NCBI GenBank assembly: GCA_010093485.1
Contig: MU001499.1
Location: 868,001 to 932,000, forward strand
Reading direction: 5' to 3'
DNA length: 64,000 bases
From: Karstenula rhodostoma CBS 690.94
Lineage: Eukaryota; Ascomycota; Dothideomycetes; Pleosporales; Didymosphaeriaceae
Positions 22,944 through 33,715 of the stretch are shown here, in pieces. Under the pieces are notes generated by a model, which searched no databases, was not told the origin of the DNA, and saw only the letters and a program-made list of their open reading frames with translations. The position numbers and the translations under genes were made by a program. The first letter of the stretch is position 1; the number at the start of each line of letters is the position of its first letter.

Positions 22944-24940
22944 ATGAACCAGATGCAATCGTATCCTGACGTGCATCAACCGCAAATGTCTGCTGCTACT
23001 GCTCACGCACCGGGGACCGCTGCGCCCGGGGGTCTTTCCCATTATGCATACCCCCCTCAGCCTTCGATGCCTCTTCCCGGACCCGGCTATGGGTCGGCAC
23101 CTCAAGGTTACCCCTCTTACGGCTACCCCAGCGGAGTTCCTTCTCAACTGCCTGCATCGTCCTCGATGAACAATCCCATGGTTCCGCAACAATCAATTCA
23201 ACTTCCCGCCATGTCTTCCACGGCTCCTGCACCGTCGCTGCCAGGGTCGCAGAGCTACGGAAACCCTCACACATTCGACCACACGGGGCAGATTGCACCT
23301 CCAGGGATGAAACCCAGGGTGACTGCTACCCTTTGGGAAGACGAGGGAAGCCTTTGCTTTCAAGTCGAGGCCAAGGGCGTGTGTGTTGCGAGACGTGAAG
23401 GTGCGTTCGGATACCGATACCGTCTAAATGGTTAAGACTGACAAATTCAGACAATCACATGATCAATGGAACAAAGCTACTGAACGTTGCAGGCATGACC
23501 CGCGGGCGTCGTGATGGTATCCTGAAGAGCGAGAAGACGAGGCACGTCGTCAAGATCGGGCCTATGCACCTCAAGGGCGTCTGGTGAGTAAACTGCTATC
23601 ATCTTTGATAACCATTAATCCACAACAGGATTCCGTTCGAACGAGCTCTCGAGTTTGCGAACAAAGAGAAGATCACGGAGCAACTCTATCCGCTCTTCGT
23701 TCACGATATCGGAGCATTGCTCTATCATCCCTCGAATCAGACGAGGGCAAGTGTAGGCGGCGCTGCTATGGCTGCTGTTGATCGAAACCGGAGACCTGAC
23801 TCCATGCAGACCAATCGGTATCTGACTGGCGGGCCAACGACGTCGCAACCTCCAGCTTTACACCACCACCACTCGATGAGTAACCCGGTCGGAGCGGCAA
23901 TGTCGCAGCCCCCGCACTCGATCCAACCGCACCCAGCTTCGGGCCGTCCCGGTCTAGATCGAGCTCACACGTTCCCCACGCCTCCTACGAGTGCTTCGAG
24001 TATCATGGGCATGGGCAACTCGGGAAGTTCTTACGAATGGAACAACGCCAACGTACAAGCCGTCCAAGGAAACCAGCCCTTGTCTATCGATACAGGTTTG
24101 AGCAACAACCGCTCCGTGCCTACCCCACCCGCAAGCACCCCGCCTGGGCCTGTGCAGCAAGGTATGTCTTACCAGACGGCTCAGAGCTATGACGCTTCGC
24201 GGCCAATGTATTCGGCGCCCCCATCTCAACCCCCTCAATATCACACTCAGTCGCAGTCCATGATGGGCTACCCAAAGACCGAAATGGCACCGCCTGCTCG
24301 TGGTCCTGATCAGGGCGATGTCAAGCCGACTGATGCGATCTTGGCTCAGAACGATGACTCAGTCAACCACAACACAGGTGGCGACGAGGGCGGCGAGCAC
24401 GAGTATACGCATTCAAGCGCACCTTACAATGGCAACCGAGCCCCGTACGCGTATAACTCTGCTCCAGGCTCTGGTCCCATCACAGGCGAGCACCCTCATC
24501 TGTCCCCTGAGATGACGGGCTCGCCTCACCAAAATGGCTCGGGGCGCGCAACACCCCGCACAACCACCACTGGCCAAACGCAATGGAATTCGGGCTACCC
24601 GACGCCTCAGCGTCAAAACGGTCCCTCCAGCAATCTGTATAGCGTCATGAGTGATACACGTACGACCAATGGAAACGCACAGCAAGACACGTACCCTCCG
24701 CCTGGGTCCCAGTATCCCAGCCAAGGGTACGCCACGAACGGTGTAGCACCTGGCAAACGCGGTCGTGACGATGACGAGGATCCGTACGGTCGGCCCGGCA
24801 GTGTCCAGAGTGAGGACATTGACGGCCTGAAGAGGCGAAAGACCATGGACGGCGGGGCTGTCGCTCCACCGTACGGTCCAGACCCCAATGCCGGACTCCA
24901 GAGGGCTCGTACAATGCAGACGCAGCGCACCCGCAGATAA
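22944..24940 (+). CDS. stuA: StuA-type APSES transcription factor
   Basis: Three exons (22944-23400, 23451-23583, 23629-24940) give 633 residues. The APSES DNA-binding domain (about 123-232) is intact, with blocks such as [28 protein letters not shown] and [20 protein letters not shown]. StuA proteins are nuclear basic helix-loop-helix-like regulators of conidiophore development, morphology and, in plant pathogens, secondary metabolism and virulence. The N-terminus is Pro/Gln/Tyr-rich. The C-terminal half is low-complexity with TFPTPP and [11 protein letters not shown] blocks and a basic nuclear signal (LKRRKT). The start at MNQMQ matches the family's usual N-terminus, but the frame is open further upstream, so an N-terminally longer form is possible. 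The long leader implies control at transcript and translation level. Confidence 0.93.
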
Positions 24941-26353
24941 ACCTACTTTCCCTCTTTAGTGTTTGGGTGGAGTTTTGCCGCTTTGCAAACCGCGATAGAC
25001 GCGGTTCTCGAGTGCAATCTGTTCTCGCGAGAACTTTCGCTGCGATTGCAGCGACCTCGACCTGCACCCGTTCAATTGTCGAAGTACGGTGTAAACACCC
25101 AAACACCAACCACCACACTCCCTTCCCAATGGGGGGGGGGGGGGGTTTTTTATGTCAAAATATTCTTCCCTTGTGTTCCTCGTCGGCTTCTCTATGTTGG
25201 AACTTAACGACCTAACGACCTTCGCCTAGAAACTGCGCGTTTCGAACCACCATATCTTGGACTTTCTACTTACGATATACGACCCCCTGCATGCTCGGCA
25301 TATAAGCATATGCAATATCTGAGGGCGCTATTGCTTAATGTTGCGGGTGACGATTCTGTACTTTCTACCAAACCCTTTCCTTCTTGGTGACGTGGACTGG
25401 AGCTCGAAGATGGACGGTCGCTCTGCCACAGCCAGCATATGACGCCTCACGCAGCCTCGCCAGGCGGCAGTATATTTAGCAACAGACATAGTCGACATGT
25501 TTCGGGCGCGGTGGCAGCGCGGCCGACGACAATGACCCGAACGACGATACATAGCTGGGCATCTGAGGACATTTGCAAGCGAAAACGGTGGCGAAAAGTG
25601 ATGTTTCATTACCGACCAAGTCATGAGCGTCTCCCGTCGGGTGCGTGTGTTTGGAGGCGGCAGTGTTTGACGAGGCGAAGATATACACGACATGACGGGA
25701 CACAGACAATGCGATGACGAAGCTTTGGAGGGTGCATGCTCGCTGGGCGGATGTTCTACTTGGCTTATGTTTCTTTCCTCTTTTCGGTCAGCGCAACGAG
25801 CAGCGCTGGAACAAGGGGTATTCTTTCGAAGGATTGTGTCTATTTGGGACAGCCGGCGATGGGCTATTATGACTGATAACGAGGAATCAAAAGCTGTTCT
25901 TTCCGCCTGTGGTACAAGATGTGTGAGGGGGCTGGGGTGCATGTGCGTGAAGTGAGACTGGAATGCACGTGTAGGTACGTGGTGGTGATGCAAGTGACTC
26001 TCGGCCACGACGGTGCCGTGGTGCCGTGGTGCGGTGCGCGTCCTGTGCACGTTGGGAGTGTGGGCTGGACTGGGGAGGGTGGTGCTGATGCTGGTGCTCC
26101 CTGGCCGCGTAGTCTTTCAGGCTGCCGTTTGGACTGTGTCTGTGTGGGAAGGGTCTGCGCCAAGCGCCGAGGGCCATGACGCTGCGGGCGAGTGGTGGGG
26201 TGGGGTCGGTCAGCCAGCAAAACAAGAGCGCAACAGGAGAGACGAACGCGCAAACACGCTGAGGCTGAGCCAGGCAGGAACCTCGTTGCGCCTATATCAT
26301 ACATCTGCCCGCCCCTCGCCTCTTTCCCACTGCACTCACCCCACACCGCCGCC
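24941..26353. other. StuA-fimbrin intergenic region
   Basis: No supported gene. It has a run of 15 G followed by 6 T at 25131-25151, probably in the StuA 3' region. A 240-codon minus-strand frame at 25328-26050 is His/Arg/Ser-rich without a known motif and I do not accept it. The last 200 bases before fimbrin are its likely promoter and leader. Confidence 0.5.
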
Positions 26354-28464
26354 ATGAATGTCATCAAGCTGCAGAGGTACGCCTCCCTGTTCCCCGCTGC
26401 TCCGTGCCAGTCCACGCTGCTGACCGCAATGGCGCAGGAAATACCCGCAGTTCGACCAGGGCGAGATCTTCGGGCTGCAAGATGCCTTCCGCAAGCTCGA
26501 TCTGGACGACAAGGGCTACCTCGACGAGGCCACCGTCATCAAGGCGACGCAGCAGTCGGAGCACCAGCCCTACGACGTCGTGCGCCAGGCCCTGAAGGAG
26601 GTCGAGCTCGACAGCTCGCGGCGCGTCGAATTGGACGACTTTGTCGATGTGCGTACACCTACAGCCACATGCGCCCCGCTCGCTCGCCGTTGCTAACGTC
26701 CGGCAGCTCATCTCGAAGCTGCGCCAGTCCTCGCCCGCCCAGCAGCGCATGAACACAGGCCCCTCCCGTGCAGCCGGCGGCAGCGTGCCCTCGACGCCCG
26801 GCCACGCCCACAAGATCAGCACCGGCGGCGGCAGGATCCACGTCCAGGGCTCCTCCGCCAACGTTACCCACACCATCAACGAGGACGAGCGCACCGAGTT
26901 CACCCGCCACATCAATGCCGTGCTCGCCGGCGACCCGGACATTGGCCATCGCCTGCCCTTCCCCACCGACACCTTCGAGATGTTCGACGAGTGCAAGGAT
27001 GGGTTGGTGCTGAGCAAGTTGATCAACGACAGCGTGCCCGACACCATCGACGAGCGTGTTCTGAACCGGCCGGGCAAGAAGATCAAGACGCTGAACGCCT
27101 TCCACATGACCGAGAACAACAACATCGTCATCGAATCGGCCAAGGGCATTGGCTGCTCCGTGGTCAACATCGGCAGCGGAGACATCATCGAAGTGCGAGA
27201 ACACCTGATCCTGGGACTGATCTGGCAGATCATCAGGCGGGGTCTGCTCGGCAAAATCGACATCAAGCTGCACCCCGAGCTGTACCGGCTGCTGGACGAC
27301 GACGAGACGCTCGAACAGTTCCTACGCCTGCCCCCGGAGCAGATTCTACTGAGATGGTTCAACTACCATCTGAAGAACGCCAAGTGGAACAGGAAGTGAG
27401 TCGACCATGTGTTGTGAAGAGAATCAGGCTAACGTTTCAGGGTCACCAACTTCTCCACCGACGTGAAGGATGGCGAGAACTACACTGTCCTGCTGAACCA
27501 GCTCAAGCCCGATATTTGCTCACGTAGCCCACTGCAGACCCAGGATCTCCACCAAAGAGCAGAGCAAGTACTTCAAAATGCCGATGCTCTCGGCTGCCGC
27601 AAGTTCTTGACTCCTTCTTCTCTTGTTGCCGGAAACCCTAAGCTCAACCTCGCTTTTGTGGCGAATCTGTTCAATACCCACCCTGGCCTTGATCCCATCA
27701 CCGAAGAAGAGAAGGCAGACATTGATGACTTTGACGCTGAGGGTGAGCGCGAGGCTCGTGTCTTTACGTTGTGGCTCAACTCCTTGGATGTTCAGCCCGT
27801 GGTACAATCATTCTTTGAAGACCTAAAGGACGGAACCATCCTTCTCCAGGCATATGACAAGGTTATTCCTAACAGCGTTAACTGGCGCCACGTTAACAAG
27901 CCCCGGGAAGGCCAGGAGCTCATGCGGTTCAAAGCTCTGGAGAATACCAACTACGTAGTCGAGCTCGGAAAGGCGAATTCTTTCTCCCTTCCTGGTATCC
28001 AGGGCGCTGATATCACCGATGGCCAGCGAACCCTTACCCTCGGCCTCGTATGGCAACTCATGCGAAGAGACATCGTCAGCACATTGAAGGGTCTAGCACA
28101 ACGTCTGGGCAAGCGCGATATCTCGGACGCAGACATGATTCGTTGGGCCAACGACATGGCCAAGAAGGGCAACGGAAAGGGCAGCCAGATTCGTTCGTTC
28201 AAGGACAGCGGCCTCACCAACGCCATCTTCCTGTTGGATGTTCTCTCTGGCATGAAGAGCAGTTACGTTGACTACGAACTCGTGATGCCGGGCAGGGACG
28301 ACGACGAGTGCTACCAGAACGCAAAACTGGCCATCAGTATCGCGAGAAAGATGGGCGCGACCATCTGGCTTGTGCCTGAGGACATTGTTGCCGTGCAAAG
28401 TCGACTGATCACGACCTTCATCGGTAGTTTGATGGCGACGAGCGAGCGCATGGGCGGGCAATAG
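26354..28464 (+). CDS. SAC6: Fimbrin, actin-bundling protein
   Basis: Four exons (26354-26376, 26438-26648, 26707-27395, 27441-28464) give 648 residues; the first exon codes for only seven full residues. Fimbrin cross-links actin filaments in endocytic patches, actin cables and the tip collar of hyphae. An N-terminal EF-hand-like region (about 9-80, loop DLDDKGYLDEAT) is followed by two actin-binding domains, each of two calponin-homology domains (about 120-375 and 390-620). Signature stretches include FPTDTFEMFDECKDGLVLSKL and LRWFNYHLKNA. Length matches the family. The start lies in a GCCGCCATGA context. Confidence 0.96.
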
Positions 28465-29469
28465 CGGGCGTGAACTCGAAGATTACTGTGTATAGCCGAG
28501 TCGGAATCCAGCGACAAGGCGGAGGGGTCGGAGTCTTGTTTTTCAAAGTGTGGCTGAACGGATAAAAAGAGCGTGGGTCAGCATTGCTGTTCTTTCCATG
28601 TTCCCTTCTTCTGCAATATCAAATCAAAAAGGTATCTCACGTCAACATAATTCAACAGTGCGTAATTTTGTTCCACGTTTCTATTGCCCTGTCCGGATCC
28701 ACGGATGCTGGTTGTTCAAGAGGCTGAGTGCTTGACTGCTTCGTTGCTAGCAATATGATACTTGCGAGAGTTCATATAGGGTGCTGGCTTGTAGTCTACC
28801 TGAACACGTTGCCAGAGAGCCAAAGCCCAACTAGACTTGTCTTGAGCCCATCATCCCACAGCTTGATAGCTCGCTCTTCCACCTTCCCAATGGAAGCTGT
28901 ATGCTGGTGGATAACAGGAGAGAAGGGCACAGTCCGCCGAGAAGAAAAATGCCGCCACGTCACCCACGGGAACATCCGCTTTCCCCAGTAATCCCTTCCC
29001 TCTCCTGTACGGTTCAGAAGATCGCTGCGGGCCTGCTGGAGCTCACCTTTCATATTCAACCCAAAATTCAACGACCAAAGCATCAGCCATCGTGGGATGA
29101 CCTGATTTGTGGATCCTCAAGACCGTGAAAGAGCACGATCAAGGGGCTGCGTCGATGACCGGATTTGTACGGTGCAATCGGTGTCTCAAGGTGCCAAATT
29201 CTGTGTAACATGGTGGATTGAAATAACATTCACGAACGTACTCTTAGGTGAGTACGCCGGGTGCCATATAGGGCTTGTCTTTCGGAACTGTTTGCTGGTG
29301 CACAAAAACTGCTGTTTCAGTTGGGGCTCGAGATCTTGAGGGCATGTATCGTCTGACGTCCTCCAGGTTCTATGTCCACAACTCTAGTGAGCTTTCCTTT
29401 TCAAGACCTCGATCTTGCAGTGCACCCGCTCAACCTTTGGCAGGCCTTATCATCAACTGTGTACAGGAG
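28465..29469. other. Fimbrin-GNAT convergent intergenic region
   Basis: The two genes converge here. No gene, repeat or RNA signature was recognised; it holds the 3' regions of both. Confidence 0.45.
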
Positions 29470-30144
29470 TCAGCATGCCTCGAAACAGTCCGCACTGCTC
29501 CGACTTACCGTCCACCGGATCTCCTCCGGACCACCCCAGTTTCTCAGATCGAGCGCTATGTGCTCCACTGGATCAAAACCGTACTTCTTGTACAATGGTT
29601 CTCCCATTTCACTTGCCTCCAGATACGTTTCCATTCCCGCCTCATCTGCCTTGTCACAACCCCATCGCAGTAGCAAACCTCCAGCACCCCTCCTGTGATG
29701 GTCCGGATGCGTCACCAGCGTGTCAAGTACCCAATAAGGCCTCGTTCCCATATGCTTCCTCTTACTATCGTTGAACAGCTCATAGAACGCACGCCAGACA
29801 TCAGGGTGACTCTCTATGTACATTTCCGGAATAGTCAGCTCGGCATTGACTTCCTCCCAGGTCCGGGACGTGGCGTAGAGGTCGTTGGGCCGGATATATC
29901 TCCAGCGGGCGCCGGCTATGATCTCGCCACTGGTGGTATCGACGCACTTGAGGTAGAGGATGCCCTTGGCGATGCCGTCGCGGATGCTTTGCGTAACGCC
30001 GTCAAGGGTGGCTTGTGAGGGTTCGTGCTGATGGAAATAGAAGATCTTGTTAACGTCGTGCACAAAGGCGGCGTGTCGAATGCGCATGTACTGCTCTGCC
30101 TCGTCCGGCGCGAGGAGGGAAACCGCGAGTTTGGGATCCGGCAT
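29470..30144 (-). CDS. GNAT-family N-acetyltransferase
   Basis: One exon, 224 residues. The C-terminal half carries the GNAT core: the beta strand WVLDTLVTHPDH, the acetyl-CoA pyrophosphate loop RRGAGGLL, and the closing block YLEASEMGEPLYKKYGF. The N-terminal half (TWEEVNAELTIPEMYIESHPDVW) resembles a set of fungal GNAT proteins of unknown substrate. It would transfer an acetyl group from acetyl-CoA to an amine, probably in the cytosol as there is no signal or membrane segment. It is transcribed away from UTP18, with about 800 bp between them. The specific acceptor cannot be inferred. Confidence 0.88.
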   Translation of the reverse strand: MPDPKLAVSLLAPDEAEQYMRIRHAAFVHDVNKIFYFHQHEPSQATLDGVTQSIRDGIAKGILYLKCVDTTSGEIIAGARWRYIRPNDLYATSRTWEEVNAELTIPEMYIESHPDVWRAFYELFNDSKRKHMGTRPYWVLDTLVTHPDHHRRGAGGLLLRWGCDKADEAGMETYLEASEMGEPLYKKYGFDPVEHIALDLRNWGGPEEIRWTVSRSSADCFEAC

Positions 30145-30942
30145 TGCTGGGTGTTGGGCGACAGATGTTGTATCCTTGGGTGTAGGGGATATTATAGGTA
30201 TTTCACAAGTGTCAAGGGTGAGTCTTCAGAGGATTCAGACAAGTAAAGGCTTGCAACACTGGAAGAGTGATGAACCTTCCTTATACGGTTGGCAGCATGA
30301 CTCATCGTGGCGCCCTTCGGACTGCACATCGGAGGCAGGATGCATCTTGGATCCGATGACCCGGCCTGACAAGAGAAGTCGGTTGTTTCGTCGAACCACG
30401 TTGAGGGTTGACGGGCACAGTGGGGAGGAATGCAGACGTGAGCTTCCTTCGGAATACCGATCGGAACTCGGAATATCGTGGTGGGGACGTGGAGACAGAG
30501 CTGGAGTGGACTTGAGGGTAGTGCTGCGTACCAGTTCGTTTGACGCGACAACATGTGATCTGTAGGCATGGATATCCGTGTGTTCTTTCCCACCGATATC
30601 CTTCAAACTATGGTGCCTTGTGCGTTCGATTGTTTCGCGGGGGCGGCTGTTGAGAGCAGGCGTTCATCGAACCCTCAGGGAAGCACAGATATGTCTCGAA
30701 GAGTTGTCCCGCTCCAGGCAGGTTGTCAGGCACATATCACATATCGTATGGACAAAAAGGCAACGCAGCTCTTTGTCCTTGACGAAGCGCGAGGGCGTTG
30801 CTGCTCGTTCGGGGGTGTGCGGGCGGCGCTCGATAACGACGCTAGAAAGCTTATCCCAGTAATCCCTGTCATCTTTTTCGCAAACCACAATTTTCGCGCC
30901 TGCCAGCCACGGCTTCGCTCACGCTGCCTGCGCACCCTCCCA
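30145..30942. other. GNAT-UTP18 divergent promoter region
   Basis: Shared upstream region of two divergent genes. The UTP18 frame happens to be open back to an ATG at 30568, but that extension has no acidic character and looks non-coding. No other feature was recognised. Confidence 0.45.
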
Positions 30943-32986
30943 ATGGCACCCTCAAATAGAGCTGCGCAATCGGCGAATGGCCCGAAACGCCATCTGCCCC
31001 CGCAAACGAAAGAGTCCACACCCTCGAAGCCCCTGTTTGATCCCGAGCCGAGCGACACGGAAGTAGGCACGCTGCGGCATGCGGATGGTGCGACGGCGCC
31101 TGACTGGGAAGGGGTCGATGGAGAAGACGGAGAGTCAGAAGAGGGAGAGGAGGAGGAGGAAAGCAGCAGCGAGGAAAGCGTGCAGATAGTCACGAAGAAA
31201 AAAGAGAAGCCCATACTTCCAAAAGATGCCGACGAGGAGGAACTCGAGCGCATCATCTTCGGCGACTCTGCAGGCTTCAGAGAAGGCTTGGACAGCTTTT
31301 CGCTAGCCCCGGCAGGAGCTGCTTTGGATGACGCTTCCGAACCCGATGAAGACGCCACCAACGACTACGGCAATGTTGCGGATCAAGACCTGTTCTTCTT
31401 CGACACGGGTCCCACCGCACTGCCGGCAGGATCGCTTGCTCTTGCCAAGGCCGAGGACACAGAAGACGACGACGACGACGACCAGCCTGCTTGGCAAGAT
31501 AGCGACGACGAGCGCCTGGTGGTGAGCTTGGCGTCAGTGCCACAGTTACGAAAGTTGCGGGACACAGAAGATGATGACATGGTGAACGGGAAGGAATACG
31601 TGCGCAGGCTACGCCGACAGTACGAGCGGCTCTATCCGGTTCCTGGCTGGGCTGTGCATGCGACTGGAAAGGCGAAACGGAAACGGCGGCACATCGAAGA
31701 CGATGAAAGCAATGTCGAATCGGCGAGCGATATGGACATGGACGATAACGATCTCTCCACGTTGCCGTTGGCGCGACTGCTGAAAGACGCGGATATCCTG
31801 TCTCGGACGTCGAAGAGCTCCGCAAAGAGAAGGAAGCTGCAAGCGGGTACCGTTGAGATCGCGAGGCTGAAGGATGTGGCCGGAGCGGGCCCGGTTAGTA
31901 CCCCATTTTCCCTCGCTTCTAACCCAGCTGACATGCTTGCAACAGTCTGCTATAACCTCATTGTCGTTCCATCCTACGTATCCGCTGCTTCTGTCATCTG
32001 GCCCCAGTTCGACGCTCTATCTACACCACGTAAACCCCTCAGACCCCCACAACCCTAACCCCCTTCTCACGTCTCTCCACATTAAACGTACGCCACTCCA
32101 TACCACCGCGTTCCACCCCTCGCCGTCTGATTCTCGCATCTTTTTGAGCGCACGAAGGCGTTACTTCCATGTGTGGAACCTTACGACAGGCACCGTGGAG
32201 AAAGTCTCTCGTGTGTACGGCCATCAGCATGAGCAGCGCACAATGGAGCATTTTGCGTTGTCGCCCAACGGCAGGTACATGGCGCTGCGCGGTTCCTCGA
32301 AAAAAGGTGGCGGTGTCGTAAACGTCCTCGATGCAAGGACACTGCAGTGGGTGGCTCAGGCCCGCGTCGAGTCTAAAGGTGGCATCGCCGGCTTTGCCTG
32401 GTGGGGCAACGGCAACGGTCTAGTCATTGCGGGTAAAAGTGGTGAAGTAACAGAGTGGAGTGTTCAAGATGGCGTAGTTGGAAGATGGATCGATGAGGGT
32501 GCCGTGGGGAACACAACAATTGCAGTGGGCGGCAACAGTGGAAGAGATGGATGGATTGGTGGTGACCGATGGGTAGCCATTGGAAGTTCCAGCGGCATCG
32601 TCAACATCTACGATCGAAGAGCATGGAGCGAGAACGACCCTGCGACCACTGGCAACAACGATGTCGCCAACGGTGGTATACCCAAGACTCCAAAGCCGTT
32701 GCGAGCCCTTGACAACCTCACCACCCCTGTATCACATCTCGAATTCTCGCCGGACGGACAAATCCTTGCCATGGCCAGTCGCTGGAAAACTGCCGCCCTG
32801 AGGCTGGTACACCTGCCTTCAGCAACCGTCTTCAGGAACTGGCCCACACAAAAGACTGCTCTGGGCAGGATCACGTCGGTCGCGTGGGGTAACCCCTCCG
32901 AGGAAGAGGGCAAGGAGGGCAGCTTCGCGCTACTAGCCGTCGGCATGGAGACTGGGCGCATTCGGATGTGGGAGGTGAGAGCGTGA
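30943..32986 (+). CDS. UTP18: UTP18, U3 snoRNP WD-repeat protein
   Basis: Two exons (30943-31893 and 31946-32986) give 663 residues. UTP18 belongs to the UTP-B part of the small-subunit processome and is needed for 18S rRNA maturation in the nucleolus. The N-terminal third is strongly acidic (Asp/Glu runs) with Lys/Arg patches, then comes a block with GKEYVRRLRRQYERLYP typical of UTP18. The second exon carries a WD-type propeller, with ITSLSFHPTYPLLLSSG, the diagnostic RRRYFHVWNL, and a final IRMWEVRA. The start chosen is MAPSNRA, directly before the acidic part; an earlier in-frame ATG at 30568 would add 125 unlike residues. Confidence 0.93.
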
Positions 32987-33715
32987 TGTAGTCCGGAAAT
33001 AGATACACATATTAAGCACAATCTCGAGCATCCCAGCAGTGTGGTCGGACTATTCGTTATCGTAAGTCTACCGAGGCATCTCTCATACCACTTGCGTTCA
33101 TTTGGAACGTACCCTGTACTTTCTTCGCTTGATTTCGATTTGCATCTCCGTCTACATATACAATCCCATATAGCGTATCGCATTCTCAATCGCGATCGTA
33201 GCTCCGCCAAGGATGGTACTTTCCGTGACCGTTGCGGAAGGTGCGTTGGACTACCGGCTCAAAGAGAGCAGTTCCAGTCTCGACCTCAGGAAATAAGTTG
33301 GACACCCTCCCCGCAGCGCATACCGCCTTGTGTCGCCCCAGGATAGCCTTGACAAAGCCCGGCGAGAAAGATGATTCGCAGCTAGGTGCTGCGTATATTG
33401 TTCTGTCAATTGCAAGGGCCAGCAAAGGGTAGGACACGCTTACAAGCATCCCTCACTCCAACGTCACACATTGCGCTTGCTTCCACTGCCGCAACATCGC
33501 CTTCCCTTTAACCACCACCACCAGCGCAATGCAGCGCAACGGCAGGAAGCTGCTGGTAGCGGCCAAACAAACAATGCGCGCCCCCTCGCAAAACCTTGTT
33601 CCGTCAACCTCACATCTTGGACCTGCATCCGCCTCCCAGTCTTGCGCAACACACTTCCCTGAGCATTTTCGAGGCTGCATTCTAGCTACAACATCTTCCT
33701 GCTCTCCCTTCTGAT
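32987..33715. other. UTP18 to surface-protein intergenic region
   Basis: No gene recognised. Short frames on both strands overlap each other without known motifs. It holds the UTP18 3' end and the promoter of the next gene. Confidence 0.45.

Noticed and set aside
25328..26050. 240-codon minus-strand frame between StuA and fimbrin
   Set aside because: His/Arg/Ser-rich without domain, membrane or signal features; no good reason to call it a gene.
30568..30942. Earlier ATG for UTP18
   Set aside because: In frame and open, but the extra 125 residues are unlike UTP18 proteins, and the acidic N-terminus starts naturally at 30943.
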